DNA of 64,000 bases from Streptomyces sp. NBC_00510 (lineage in GTDB: Bacteria; Actinomycetota; Actinomycetes; Streptomycetales; Streptomycetaceae). Under the pieces are notes generated by a model. The model made no database searches. It worked only from the letters and a program-made list of their open reading frames with translations, and had not been told where the DNA came from. Each line of letters opens with the position of its first letter. Positions within the stretch are counted from its first letter, which is position 1. Shown here piece after piece: positions 7,355-16,182 of the stretch. The position numbers and the translations under genes are program-made. The stretch lies in assembly GCA_036013505.1 (NCBI GenBank), contig CP107851.1:8046001-8110000 (forward strand), read 5' to 3'.

Positions 7355-8965
7355 TCACTCGGGGTTCACGTAGGTGACCTTGCCCTTGACGGTGGCCTCG
7401 ATGAAGCAGGTGCGGTAGTCGTCGACCCGGTAGTAGTACAGGGACGGCTTGTCGCTGATGATGTCGGGCTTGACGATCACGTAACTCATCTTCGGGTGTT
7501 CGACCTTGCAGTCCTTGTCCGCGCGGCCCATCAGGACCGGGAGCGTGTCCCAGCTGACGGTCTTGAGGTCGATGACCGTGTCGTCGGGATCGATGGTGCC
7601 CTTGCTGCCCCACTCCGACACCTCGCCGTCGCGGTACATGTAGCCGTCGTACACCGCGGTGTCCGACTTCTTCGGTGCCTTGAAGATCGCGTAGTCCTCG
7701 TAGAGGGTCAGGTCGACCACCTTGGTCCCGCCCGAGACCGACTTCACGACGTCCGCCATCGAGCGGCCCCCGGCCACCGAGAGCAGCTTCTCGGGCGCCG
7801 CCGTGCCGGGGGTGCCGGGGCCGGAGGAGTGCGTGCCCTTCGGGGTCCCCGTGCGGCCGCCCTTCTCCTTCGCGTCGGCGTCTCCGCCGTGGAGCCCCGG
7901 GACGAGGGTGTACAGCAGGACGCCCGCGACCCCCACGGCCACGACGGCGGTGGCGGCGGCCACGACCCGCCCGGCACGGCCGCCGCGCCGGGCCGAGGGG
8001 AGCGGGGTGGGGCGGGTCGGCGGCTGCGGGGGGTGGTACGGGTGGGGCGCCATCGGCGGGTACGAGGCCGGGGCGGGCCCGAAACCGGGGGGCGCCGCGT
8101 CCACGGGCGCGGGAGCGGGCGGCGTGCCGCGCTCGACGTCGGCCAGCATCCGGTCCAGCCGGTCTGCGTCGGGCCGGGCGGCGGCGTCCCGTACGAGCAG
8201 GGCGGTGAGCACGGGGGCCAGCGGCCCCGACCGCACCGGGGGCGGCAGGGGCTCGTCGAGGACGGCGACGAGCGTGGCGATGCTGGTCTCGCGGCGCAGC
8301 GGGTGGACGCCCTCCACCGCGACGTACAGCAGCATGCCGAGCGACCACAGGTCGGAGGCGGGGTTGCCCTCCTCACCGCGGATGCGCTCGGGGGCGATGT
8401 ACTCGGGCGAGCCGATGAGGCCGCCGGTGGTCGTCAGCCGGGTCGAGTCGCGGAGCGTGGCGATGCCGAAGTCGGTGAGGACCGGCGTCATGTCCGGCCG
8501 CAGCAGCACGTTCGCGGGCTTCACGTCGCGGTGGTGGACCCCGACCGCGTGCGCGGCGCGCAGCCCGGCCAGCACGCCGCGGCCGACCGTGGCCGCCTCC
8601 GGCGGGGTCAGCGGGCCACGGGCCAGCCGGTCCTGCAGGGAGCCGCCGGTCACCAGCTCCATCACGAGCCACGGGTGCGGGAGGTCCGTCCTGTCCACGA
8701 TGTGGTGGATCGTGGCGACATTGGGGTGGTGCACCCGGGCCAGCGCGCGGGCCTCGCGCAGTACGCGCTCCCGCAGTTTCGCCGCCGCCTCGGGGTCGGT
8801 CTCGGCCAAGTCCGGGTCGGGCGGCCGTACTTCCTTCAGGGCGACCTCGCGGTGCAGGGCGGTGTCGAGGGCCCGCCAGACCAGGCCCATGCCGCCGCCG
8901 CCCAGTCGTTCCAGCAGTTCGAAGCGGCCGTCGATCAGTCGTCTGCCGGAGTCGCTCGCCGTCAT
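7355..8965 (-). CDS. membrane-anchored serine/threonine protein kinase (PknB-like)
   Basis: A 536-residue Hanks-type kinase. The catalytic domain (about 15-275) has the glycine loop LGGGGMG, the ATP-binding Lys in VALKE (K44), the catalytic HRDVKPAN loop, DFG and APE. A proline-rich juxtamembrane stretch follows, then one transmembrane helix (about 330-350) and an extracellular domain of about 180 residues with paired cysteines and no PASTA repeats, so it does not look like a peptidoglycan-sensing PknB proper. ATG 8965 is chosen over an ATG ten codons upstream. It is divergent from sbcD across 192 bases. Its substrate and signal are unknown. Confidence 0.92.
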   Translation of the reverse strand: MTASDSGRRLIDGRFELLERLGGGGMGLVWRALDTALHREVALKEVRPPDPDLAETDPEAAAKLRERVLREARALARVHHPNVATIHHIVDRTDLPHPWLVMELVTGGSLQDRLARGPLTPPEAATVGRGVLAGLRAAHAVGVHHRDVKPANVLLRPDMTPVLTDFGIATLRDSTRLTTTGGLIGSPEYIAPERIRGEEGNPASDLWSLGMLLYVAVEGVHPLRRETSIATLVAVLDEPLPPPVRSGPLAPVLTALLVRDAAARPDADRLDRMLADVERGTPPAPAPVDAAPPGFGPAPASYPPMAPHPYHPPQPPTRPTPLPSARRGGRAGRVVAAATAVVAVGVAGVLLYTLVPGLHGGDADAKEKGGRTGTPKGTHSSGPGTPGTAAPEKLLSVAGGRSMADVVKSVSGGTKVVDLTLYEDYAIFKAPKKSDTAVYDGYMYRDGEVSEWGSKGTIDPDDTVIDLKTVSWDTLPVLMGRADKDCKVEHPKMSYVIVKPDIISDKPSLYYYRVDDYRTCFIEATVKGKVTYVNPE

Positions 8966-9157
8966 GGCGGTTATCGTACGGGCGGGCGGGGACACGGCTT
9001 GACCGACCTTGCCCGAATTCGGACTCCCGCGGCGCGCTGACAGTGGTGGCCGATAGCCTGCTCTCGGAGCCTACGGGACCGGTGGGGACACCGGGGCCCG
9101 TGCGGAGCATGCGGAACGTGAGCCGGAGGAACGGAACATGCGGGCGGGAGAGCCACG

Positions 9158-10318
9158 GTGAGGTTGCTGCACACCTCCGACTGGCATCTGGGGCGGTCCT
9201 TCCACCGGGTCGGGCTGCTCGACGCCCAGGCGGCGTTCATCGACCACCTGGTGGCGACGGTGCGGGCGGAGCGCGTCGACGCCGTCCTCGTCGCCGGCGA
9301 CGTCTACGACCGGGCGCTGCCGTCGCTGCCCGCCGTCGAGCTCTTCGACGACGTGCTGCACCGGCTCGCCGACCTCGGCGTGCCCACGGTGATGATCTCC
9401 GGCAACCACGACTCGGCCCGCCGGCTCGGCGTGGCCTCCGGGCTCATCGACCGCGCCGGGATCCACCTGCGGACCGACCCGGCCGGGTGCGCGACGCCGG
9501 TCGTGCTCGCCGACGCGCACGGGCCGGTCGCCCTGTACGGGCTGCCCTACCTCGAACCCGCCCTGGTGCGGGAGGAGTTCACCCTCGACCGGGCCGGGCA
9601 CACCGAAGTGCTGAGCGCCGCCATGGCGCGGGTCCGCGCCGACCTGGCCGCACGCCCCGCGGGCACCCGCTCGGTCGTGCTGGCGCACGCCTTCGTCGCG
9701 GGCGGCGCGCCCAGCGACAGCGAGCGGGACATCACCGTCGGCGGCGTGGCGGCCGTGCCCGCGGGCGTCTTCGACGGTGTCGACTACGTGGCCCTCGGCC
9801 ACCTCCACGGCTGCCAGACGATCACCGACCGCGTCCGCTACTCCGGCTCCCCGCTGGCGTACTCCTTCTCCGAGGCCGACCACCGCAAGAGCATGTGGCT
9901 GGTCGACCTCGGCGCCGACGGCTCCGTGGCCGCCGAGCGGGTCGACTGCCCCGTGCCCCGGCCGCTCGCCCGGATCCGCGGCCGCATCGAGGAACTTCTG
10001 GAGGACCCGGCGCACGAACGGCACGAGGACTCCTGGGTCGAGGCCACCCTCACCGACCCGCACCGCCCGCACGAGCCCATGGCCCGCCTGCGCAAACGCT
10101 TCCCGCACGCCCTCGCGCTGGCCTTCGAGCCCGAGCGTACGGACGCCGACCCCCACGCCTCGTACGCGCAGCGCCTGCGCGGCCGCTCCGACCGGCAGAT
10201 CGCCGAGGATTTCGTGGCCCACGTCCGCGGCACCGGGCCCGACACCGCGGAGCGGGGCGTCCTGCGGGACGCGTTCGACGCGGTCCGTAGCGATGCCGTA
10301 CGGGCGGAGACCGACTGA
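9158..10318 (+). CDS. sbcD: exonuclease SbcCD, nuclease subunit D
   Basis: A 386-residue Mre11/SbcD-type metallophosphoesterase, the nuclease subunit that with SbcC opens DNA hairpins and protein-blocked ends. All metal motifs are present in order: HTSDWHLG at residue 5, GDVYD near 48, GNHD near 82, an AHAF His near 175, and GHLH near 212; the C-terminal capping domain is complete. The start is GTG 9158. Its TGA overlaps an ATG (TGATG) that should open sbcC, but here opens an 84-codon chimeric ORF produced by duplication of the junction. Confidence 0.95.
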   Translation: MRLLHTSDWHLGRSFHRVGLLDAQAAFIDHLVATVRAERVDAVLVAGDVYDRALPSLPAVELFDDVLHRLADLGVPTVMISGNHDSARRLGVASGLIDRAGIHLRTDPAGCATPVVLADAHGPVALYGLPYLEPALVREEFTLDRAGHTEVLSAAMARVRADLAARPAGTRSVVLAHAFVAGGAPSDSERDITVGGVAAVPAGVFDGVDYVALGHLHGCQTITDRVRYSGSPLAYSFSEADHRKSMWLVDLGADGSVAAERVDCPVPRPLARIRGRIEELLEDPAHERHEDSWVEATLTDPHRPHEPMARLRKRFPHALALAFEPERTDADPHASYAQRLRGRSDRQIAEDFVAHVRGTGPDTAERGVLRDAFDAVRSDAVRAETD

Positions 10319-10587
10319 TGCGCCTGCACCGTCCGGCCTTCACGGCCCTCGGGTCGTTCGCCGTCAGCCGCGCGGCCGGCGCGCGGTGGGGCGATCGGCC
10401 GTGCGGCGATCATGCCGCCGTCGTGCCCGGCCCCACCGTGGGCGGTGGGCGGGCGGCGGGTGCCCGGCGCCGCGTGCGGCCGGGCACCGGGCCCGACACC
10501 GCGGAGCGGGGCGTCCTGCGGGACGCGTTCGACGCGGTCCGTAGCGATGCCGTACGGGCGGAGACCGACTGATGCGCCTGCACCGTC
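10229..10587 (+). repeat. 105-bp perfect direct repeat at the sbcD/sbcC junction
   Basis: Bases 10229-10333 and 10483-10587 are identical over 105 positions and lie 254 bases apart. Each copy holds the last 30 sbcD codons, the TGATG overlap and the first 16 bases of sbcC. Beyond the identity, 10334-10369 still resembles the true sbcC start (10588-10623) at roughly three of four bases; after that the spacer no longer resembles sbcC. It therefore looks like a tandem duplication whose inner part has diverged or been replaced while the ends stayed identical. Confidence 0.85.
10318..10572 (+). CDS. 84-aa chimeric ORF: degenerate SbcC start fused to SbcD tail
   Basis: The ORF opens at the ATG overlapping the sbcD stop. 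Its first 18 residues resemble the SbcC N-terminus (MRLHRPAFTALGSFAVSR against MRLHRLTLTAFGPFAGSH). About 38 Arg/Gly/Ala-rich residues with no recognisable fold or P-loop follow. The last 29 residues are identical to the SbcD C-terminus, and its stop overlaps the sbcC ATG. The frame is open throughout and preserves translational coupling from sbcD to sbcC. It is probably a by-product of the junction duplication rather than a functional protein, though it may serve to relay ribosomes to sbcC. Confidence 0.45.
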   Translation: MRLHRPAFTALGSFAVSRAAGARWGDRPCGDHAAVVPGPTVGGGRAAGARRRVRPGTGPDTAERGVLRDAFDAVRSDAVRAETD

Positions 10588-13574
10588 TGACCCTGACCGC
10601 CTTCGGGCCGTTCGCCGGCAGCCACACCGTGGACTTCGACGAGCTGTCCTCGGCCGGGCTGTTCCTGCTGCACGGTGCGACCGGCGCCGGCAAGACCTCC
10701 GTGCTCGACGGGGTGTGCTTCGCCCTGTACGGCGGGGTCCCCGGCAGCCGGCAGGGCAACCGGCTGCGCAGCGACCACGCCGAGGAGGACACGCTCACCG
10801 AGGTCGTGCTCGACCTGACCGTGGGCGGACGGCGGCTGGAGATCACCCGGCGCCCCGAGCAGCCGCGCCCCAAGAAGCGTGGCACCGGCTTCACGATGGA
10901 GAAGGCCGTCACCCTGCTGCGCGAGCACACGGCGGGGGAGTGGCGGGCGCTCAGCAAGTCCCACCAGGAGGCCGGCGAGGAGCTGAAGCAGCTCATCGGC
11001 ATGAGCCGGGAGCAGTTCTGCCAGGTCGTGCTGCTGCCCCAGGGCGAGTTCGCGACCTTCCTGCGGGCCACCGCCACCGACCGGGCCGCCCTGCTCGGCA
11101 AGCTCTTCGACACCGGCCGCTTCAAGGCCGTCGAGGAGTGGCTGCGGGCCCGGCGGCGGGCCGCCGAGCAGCGGGTCGCCGCCGGGGACGACGAACTGCA
11201 GCGGCTCGCCGAGCGCATGGGCCAAGCGGCCGGTGACGACCCGGAGGCCCTGGTCGGGCCGCTGCCGGAGGGTGTCGCGGCCGGTGACCCGGAACTGGCC
11301 CCGCACATCCTGCGCTGGGCGGCCGTGCTGGCCGTCACCGCACACGAACGCGTCGACGTCGCCGACCTCGCCGTGACCGCCGCCGAGGGCGCGCACGAGC
11401 AGGCTCAGCGCGAGGCCGAAGCGGTACGCGAACTCGCCGTCCGGCAGCGCCGGCACGCCGCGGCCGAGCGCCGCGCCCGCGACATGGCCGGCGAGCGCGA
11501 GACCCGCGCCCGCGAACAGCGGCTGCTGGAGACGGCGGAGCGGGCCGCGACCGTGGTGCCCGCCCTGGAACTGCGCGAGCGGGCCGCCGCCCGGCAGGCC
11601 CGTGCGGCCGTCGAGGAGCGCACCGCCCGCGCGGGCCTGCCCGCCGAGCAGTACGAGGCGGGCGCCGAACAGCTCGCGGAGCACGAGAACCGGCTCCGCG
11701 AGGAGCTGGGCGGCCTCGCCGACGCCGGCCGGGCCGAGCAGCGCGCCGCCGAACTGGCCCACGACCGCGGGCGCGTGGAGCGCGAGGCCGCCGAGGACGA
11801 GCGGCTGATCGCCGACACGGCCGCCTGGCTGGACGGCTGGGAGGCCGCGCGCCTCGGCCACGAACGCGCCGTCGACACCGCCCAGTCCGCCGCCACCCGC
11901 GCCGCCGAGCTCTCCGGCGTCCTCGACCGGGCCCGCCGCCGCCTCGACGCCGCCCGCGAACGCGACACCCACGCCACCGCGCTGCTCGCCGCGCAGGACC
12001 GGCTGCGCGCCGCACGCGACGCCGCCGCCGACGCCCGCGACCACTGGCAGGACGTGCGCGAGGCCCGCATCAACGGCATCGCCGCCGAACTGGCCGCGCA
12101 GCTCAGCCCCGGTGAGGGCTGCCTTGTCTGCGGCGCCACCGAGCACCCGCACCCCGCCCGCCCCACCGGCCGCCAGGTGGGCCGCGCCGACGAGGAGGCC
12201 GCGCAGGAGGCCCAGCAGCGGGCCGCCGCCACCCGGGACACCGCGCAGGATCAGGTCGTACGCCTCACCGCGGCCCACGATGCGGCCCTCGCCGCCGCGG
12301 GACCGGAGCCGCAGCCCGAACTCGCCGCCGCGCACGCCGCGTTGGAGGAGGAGCACCGGTCCGCCGTGCGGGCCGCCGCGCGAGCCCCCGAGGCGCGCCA
12401 GGCGCTCGACCGGGCCCTGGCGGAGCACGCCCGCCGCTCCGCGGACCGCAACGAGGCCGAGAACCGGCTCGCCTCCCTCACCACCCGCCGGGAGCTCCTC
12501 GACCAGGAGGACGCCGAGCTCACCGCCCGGCTGGCGCGGGCCCGCGGGCCGTACGCCACCGTCGCCGAGCGCCGCGCCCGGCTCGCGGCGGACGCCGAGC
12601 GCGCCGCCACCGCGGCCGGGGCCGCCCGCGCCGGGCAGGACTCCGCCCGCGCGCTGAAGGAGGCGGACTCCGACCTGGCCGACGCCGCCTACAAGGCCGG
12701 TTTCCCCACGCCCGAGGCGGCGGCCGACGCCGTACAGCCGGAGACGGAACTGCGGCGGCTGCGGCAACGGGCGGAGGAGTGGCGCCGCGAGGAGGCCGCG
12801 GTCACCGCCGAACTCACCGCCCTGGACCTGGCCGAGGCCGCCGCGCTGCCGCCGGCCGACCCCGACGCGGCCCGGCGGGCCGTCGAGACCGCCACCGTAC
12901 GGCTGCGCGGGGCCGCCGCCCGCCAGTCCGCCGCGCACACCACCCGCGACGCCCTCGACCGGCTGCGGGCCGAGGCGCTGCGCCGTACCAGGGCGCTCGC
13001 CCCGGCCCGCGAGGAGTACGCGCGGCTGCGACGCCTGGCGGACCTGGCCACCGGCGCCGGGGAGAACACGCTGCGCATGGAGCTGGAGACCTATGTGCTC
13101 GCCGCCCGGCTGGAACAGGTCGCGGCCGCGGCCAGCGTCCGGCTGCACCGGATGTCCGCCGGGCGCTACACCCTCGTTCACACCGACGCCCGTGCCTCAC
13201 GCAACGTCAAGTCGGGCCTGGGACTGATGGTCGTGGACGCCTGGACGGGCACCGAGCGCGACACCGCCACGCTCTCCGGCGGCGAGACCTTCTTCGCCTC
13301 CCTCGCCCTCGCCCTCGGTCTCGCGGACGTCGTCACGGACGAGTCGGGCGGCGCCCGCCTCGACACGCTCTTCGTCGACGAGGGCTTCGGCAGCCTCGAC
13401 GAGCAGACCCTGGACGAGGTGCTGGACGTCCTCGACGGCCTGCGCGAACGGGACCGCGCCGTCGGCATCGTCAGTCACGTGGCCGAGCTCCGGCAGCGCG
13501 TCCCCGCCCAGTTGCAGGTGGTCAAGGGGCAGCGGGGGTCAGCCCTGCGCCACCGCACGGCGGGCGAGCGGTGA
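10572..13574 (+). CDS. sbcC: exonuclease SbcCD, ATPase subunit C
   Basis: A 1000-residue SMC/Rad50-like ATPase that partners SbcD. It has an N-terminal Walker A GATGAGKTS (residues 35-43), a Q-loop region rich in Gln, long Ala/Glu/Arg-rich coiled coils (about 180-500 and 540-830), a zinc-hook CLVCG near residue 517, the ABC signature LSGGE near 900 and Walker B LFVDEGFGSLD near 933. The architecture is complete and full length. Start ATG 10572 overlaps the stop of the chimeric ORF. The 3' end overlaps the AsnC-type gene on the other strand by 36 bases. Confidence 0.95.
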   Translation: MRLHRLTLTAFGPFAGSHTVDFDELSSAGLFLLHGATGAGKTSVLDGVCFALYGGVPGSRQGNRLRSDHAEEDTLTEVVLDLTVGGRRLEITRRPEQPRPKKRGTGFTMEKAVTLLREHTAGEWRALSKSHQEAGEELKQLIGMSREQFCQVVLLPQGEFATFLRATATDRAALLGKLFDTGRFKAVEEWLRARRRAAEQRVAAGDDELQRLAERMGQAAGDDPEALVGPLPEGVAAGDPELAPHILRWAAVLAVTAHERVDVADLAVTAAEGAHEQAQREAEAVRELAVRQRRHAAAERRARDMAGERETRAREQRLLETAERAATVVPALELRERAAARQARAAVEERTARAGLPAEQYEAGAEQLAEHENRLREELGGLADAGRAEQRAAELAHDRGRVEREAAEDERLIADTAAWLDGWEAARLGHERAVDTAQSAATRAAELSGVLDRARRRLDAARERDTHATALLAAQDRLRAARDAAADARDHWQDVREARINGIAAELAAQLSPGEGCLVCGATEHPHPARPTGRQVGRADEEAAQEAQQRAAATRDTAQDQVVRLTAAHDAALAAAGPEPQPELAAAHAALEEEHRSAVRAAARAPEARQALDRALAEHARRSADRNEAENRLASLTTRRELLDQEDAELTARLARARGPYATVAERRARLAADAERAATAAGAARAGQDSARALKEADSDLADAAYKAGFPTPEAAADAVQPETELRRLRQRAEEWRREEAAVTAELTALDLAEAAALPPADPDAARRAVETATVRLRGAAARQSAAHTTRDALDRLRAEALRRTRALAPAREEYARLRRLADLATGAGENTLRMELETYVLAARLEQVAAAASVRLHRMSAGRYTLVHTDARASRNVKSGLGLMVVDAWTGTERDTATLSGGETFFASLALALGLADVVTDESGGARLDTLFVDEGFGSLDEQTLDEVLDVLDGLRERDRAVGIVSHVAELRQRVPAQLQVVKGQRGSALRHRTAGER

Positions 13575-13988
13575 CGAGTAGACGACGCTCGTCGTCACCG
13601 AGCCCAGGCCCGAGACGCGGCCGGTGATCTCCTCCAGGTGACGCATCGAGCGGGCGGTGACCTTCATGATGAAGCAGTCGTCGCCCGTCACATGGTGGGC
13701 CTCCAGGATCTCCGGGGTCGACTCCAGCAGATCGTGGAACGGCTTGTAGTTGCCGTGCGGGTAGCGCAGCCGGACGAACGCCATGATCGGGCGGCCGATC
13801 CGCTCCAGGTCCACGACGGCCGTGTACGCCGTGATCACCCCCGCCTCCTCCAGCCGCCGGACCCGCTCGGTCACCGCGCTCGGTGACATCGACACGGCAC
13901 GCGCCAGTTCGGCGTAGCTGGCCCGGCCGTCGTGCTGCAGGGCGTCCAGGATGCGCCAGTCGGTGGCGTCGAGGGAATCCACGGTCAT
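13539..13988 (-). CDS. Lrp/AsnC-family transcriptional regulator
   Basis: A 149-residue feast/famine regulator: an N-terminal winged helix-turn-helix (ILDALQHDGRASYAELARAV, SPSAVTERVRRLEEAG) and a C-terminal RAM ligand-binding domain (VRLRYPHGNY; GDDCFIMKV). ATG 13988 is favoured over the upstream ATG at 14126, which would run through the divergent promoter. It faces the rhodanese gene across 94 bases and is the likely regulator of that gene. Its tail overlaps the end of sbcC. The amino-acid effector is not predictable from sequence. Confidence 0.92.
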   Translation of the reverse strand: MTVDSLDATDWRILDALQHDGRASYAELARAVSMSPSAVTERVRRLEEAGVITAYTAVVDLERIGRPIMAFVRLRYPHGNYKPFHDLLESTPEILEAHHVTGDDCFIMKVTARSMRHLEEITGRVSGLGSVTTSVVYSSPLARRAVAQG

Positions 13989-14069
13989 GCCCCCTGGGTA
14001 CCAGTGATTTCCCCGGCCGGGCAAGACGGACGCCGGGGAACGACCCTTCAGGCCGGCGTCGGCGGCTCG

Positions 14070-14082
14070 TAGATTTGCCGCC
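14070..14082 (+). promoter_or_regulatory. -10 element of a likely leaderless promoter (rhodanese gene)
   Basis: TAGATT at 14070-14075 lies seven bases before the ATG at 14083 and no ribosome site intervenes, so transcription probably begins at the start codon. No good -35 is seen, consistent with dependence on an activator such as the divergent AsnC-type protein. Confidence 0.45.
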
Positions 14083-14595
14083 ATGACGACACAGACCGCT
14101 GCCCCCGCCTCCGCCCCGGCAGACAACCCCGTGCTGCGCGTCCCGCCCGCCGCTCCGGCCGACGCCGCCGCGTACTTCGCCGCGAGCCTCGCCCTTCACG
14201 CCGACGTGTCCGACGTCGCGGCCGCCCTCGCCACGGCGGCGGAGAGCGGCACCGGACCCGGCTTCGTCGTCGTCGACTCCCGTTCCACCCAGGCCTGGGA
14301 GCAGGGCCACGTCCCGGGCGCCGTCCACCTGCCCACCGCGGACGTCCCCCGGCTCGCCGCGGCCTTCCTCGACCGCGACGTGCCCGTCGTCGTGTACTGC
14401 TGGGGGCCCGGCTGCAACGGCGCCACCCGCGCCGCGCACGCCCTGGCGAGCCTCGGCTACCGGGTCAAGGAGATGCTCGGCGGCATGGAGTACTGGATCC
14501 GTGAGGGCTTCGCCCACGAGACGGCCGACGGCACCTCGCGGCGCCCGGCCGATCCGCTGACCGCGCCCGTGGGCGGCGACGACTGCGGCTGCTGA
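14083..14595 (+). CDS. rhodanese-domain protein (sulfurtransferase-like)
   Basis: A 170-residue protein with one rhodanese domain (about 60-150): FVVVDSRSTQAWEQGHVPGA is the conserved DxR...HxPGA block, and the active-site loop starts at Cys in VYCWGPGCNGATRAA, near residue 106. The loop is wider than in classical thiosulfate sulfurtransferases and carries a second Cys, a form seen in small rhodanese-like proteins of actinobacteria; the C-terminus ends DDCGC. It may carry a persulfide or act in redox signalling. It is divergent from an AsnC-type regulator and convergent with an ATP-grasp gene through a shared palindrome. Confidence 0.85.
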   Translation: MTTQTAAPASAPADNPVLRVPPAAPADAAAYFAASLALHADVSDVAAALATAAESGTGPGFVVVDSRSTQAWEQGHVPGAVHLPTADVPRLAAAFLDRDVPVVVYCWGPGCNGATRAAHALASLGYRVKEMLGGMEYWIREGFAHETADGTSRRPADPLTAPVGGDDCGC

Positions 14596-14618
14596 GGCCG
14601 CCGCGCGGCGGCCTCAGC
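14591..14618. terminator. 28-bp perfect palindrome spanning two convergent stop codons
   Basis: Every base from 14591 to 14604 pairs with its mirror in 14605-14618, giving a 14-bp GC-rich arm without a loop. The TGA of the rhodanese gene (14593-14595) and the TGA of the opposite ATP-grasp gene (14614-14616) both lie inside the arms. It should act as a bidirectional terminator for the two convergent transcripts. Confidence 0.7.
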
Positions 14619-15426
14619 GGACGACGGAGACGGCCGGGCGCAGGAACCGGCGGTCCCGCGGCCCCCACCCGGCGAGCGGCGCCGCGGCCCGCAGGACGAC
14701 GTCCAGCGCGGCGTCGGCGTCGCAGGCGTAGTGCCCGCTCGCCCAGGCCGCGTTGGCCTCGACCACCGCCCAGCCGTCAGCGGTCCTGCCGACGTCGACC
14801 ACGACCGCGCCGGGCAGTTCCGGCACGCCGGGTGCGAACAGCCGTCGGGCGAAGTCCCGGACCTCGCCGGCCGCCGGGTCGCCGTCCAGGGGCGCCACGT
14901 CCAGGTCACCGCGGGCCGCGTAGCGGCTGCCCGTGACGACCTCGCCGTCCAGCAGGAACAGCCGGTACTCGACGGCGAACGCCACGATGTCGCTCACCAG
15001 CACGGGAGCGTCGTCGTCCACCGCGTCCGGACCGGGCAGGCCGCTGCCGTCGGGGTACACACGGGCCGGGAAGCTCTTGTCGTTCGGCGGCTTCACGAAG
15101 GCGGGCCGGCGCAGCCCGCGGGCCTCCGCCAGGGTGGTGAACTCGACCCGCCGCCCCACGAGTTCGCACGGCAGCCGGGCCAGCCAGTCCTCGTCGGCCT
15201 CCAGCAGCCCCAGGCCCAGGTCCGCCGCCACCGCGTCCGCGAAGAGCGGCCCCGCGTACAGCGACGGGCCCACGGCGTCGAGCGCGTCCTGCGGCACCCG
15301 CCACGTGGGGAGGGTACGCGTCGCCATGCCGCGCCGGTGGGCGGCCGCGGCGAGCGCGTGGCCGGTGGCGGTCACGCGCGGCGAGAGGAAGAGGGTCCGG
15401 GACGGGTGCACGGTGTTCACGGTCAC
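14614..15426 (-). CDS. ATP-grasp domain protein (R2K-like)
   Basis: A 270-residue protein resembling the R2K clade of ATP-grasp enzymes, which form amide or ester bonds by ATP-driven carboxylate activation. The visible core includes FVKPPNDKSFPARVY (nucleotide-binding Lys, about residue 110), VEYRLFLLDGEV, and the C-terminal VVVDVGRTADGWAVVEANAAW metal-binding strand with Glu-Ala-Asn. GTG 15426 is used as the start; a second GTG two codons on is possible. Its substrate is unknown. It ends inside the palindrome shared with the rhodanese gene and lies downstream of a GNAT gene on the same strand. Confidence 0.82.
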   Translation of the reverse strand: MTVNTVHPSRTLFLSPRVTATGHALAAAAHRRGMATRTLPTWRVPQDALDAVGPSLYAGPLFADAVAADLGLGLLEADEDWLARLPCELVGRRVEFTTLAEARGLRRPAFVKPPNDKSFPARVYPDGSGLPGPDAVDDDAPVLVSDIVAFAVEYRLFLLDGEVVTGSRYAARGDLDVAPLDGDPAAGEVRDFARRLFAPGVPELPGAVVVDVGRTADGWAVVEANAAWASGHYACDADAALDVVLRAAAPLAGWGPRDRRFLRPAVSVVR

Positions 15427-15471
15427 CGATGGTGGCGCACCCGGCGGGTGACGCGAGCGCGCATTACGCCG

Positions 15472-16005
15472 TCACACCACCCCGGCCGGCCGCAGCTCGT
15501 ACGCCCACTGGGCGTCCCGGTCCGCGACCCGCCCGAAACCGGCCCGCTCCAGCACCCGTTGCGAGGCGCGGTTGCCCGGATCCGTGGTCGCCAGCACGGT
15601 GCGCACCTCGGCACGGCTCAGCGCCCACCGGGACAGCACCAGCACGGCGTCCGTCGCCCAGCCCACGCCGCGCGCGGACTCCGACAGGTCGTAGCCGATC
15701 TCCACCAGGCCGTCGACGGCGGAGGGCGGACCGTGGAAGCCGATGCCGCCGAGCGCGAGGCCGTCGTCGGTCCGCTGGATCACGAACAGCCCCCACCCCG
15801 GGGCGTACACCGCGGCGGCCGCCGCGATCGTCAACATCCCGGCCGCGATGATCGTGCCCTCGCCCGGCCCGCCGTCGATCCACTCCAGCCCGGCCGGCTT
15901 GCCGTCGGCCAGCTGCGCCGCTTCCTCCGGCAGTTGCTCCCTCAGCACCACCCGCCCGTGCGTCAGCACCAGGCGGCCGTCTTCCCGCGCAGCATTCGGA
16001 ATCAT
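15472..16005 (-). CDS. GNAT-family N-acetyltransferase (RimJ-like)
   Basis: A 177-residue acetyltransferase of the RimJ/RimL-like GNAT group: VVLREQLPEEAAQL at the N-terminus, EIGYDLSESARGVGWATDA as motif A with the acetyl-CoA loop, and NRASQRVLERAGF as the C-terminal helix and turn. I used ATG 16005, which lies downstream of a GGGGGTG box; an ATG seven codons upstream is possible. It is followed on the same strand by the ATP-grasp gene after 45 bases, so the two may be co-transcribed. The acceptor is unknown. Confidence 0.85.
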   Translation of the reverse strand: MIPNAAREDGRLVLTHGRVVLREQLPEEAAQLADGKPAGLEWIDGGPGEGTIIAAGMLTIAAAAAVYAPGWGLFVIQRTDDGLALGGIGFHGPPSAVDGLVEIGYDLSESARGVGWATDAVLVLSRWALSRAEVRTVLATTDPGNRASQRVLERAGFGRVADRDAQWAYELRPAGVV

Positions 16006-16182
16006 CCGCGTGACACCCCCATGCACCTCACCCTATCCACCCCGCCGCTCCCCGCGGGCGGGTCCCCGCGCCGGGGCGGGCATCGGAGGAAGGCACCGGG
16101 CGGCGACGTGCCCCGCGGGAAATCCGCGGGCTTCCGGCGGTCCGGCGTGGCACGATCGGTGCCGCTCAGGGGAGGGATGCGC

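Noticed and set aside
10410-13181. A 923-codon minus-strand frame opposite sbcC
   Set aside because: It is a shadow of sbcC with Gly/Gln/Val-rich repeats mirroring the coiled-coil codons; no start site or motif.
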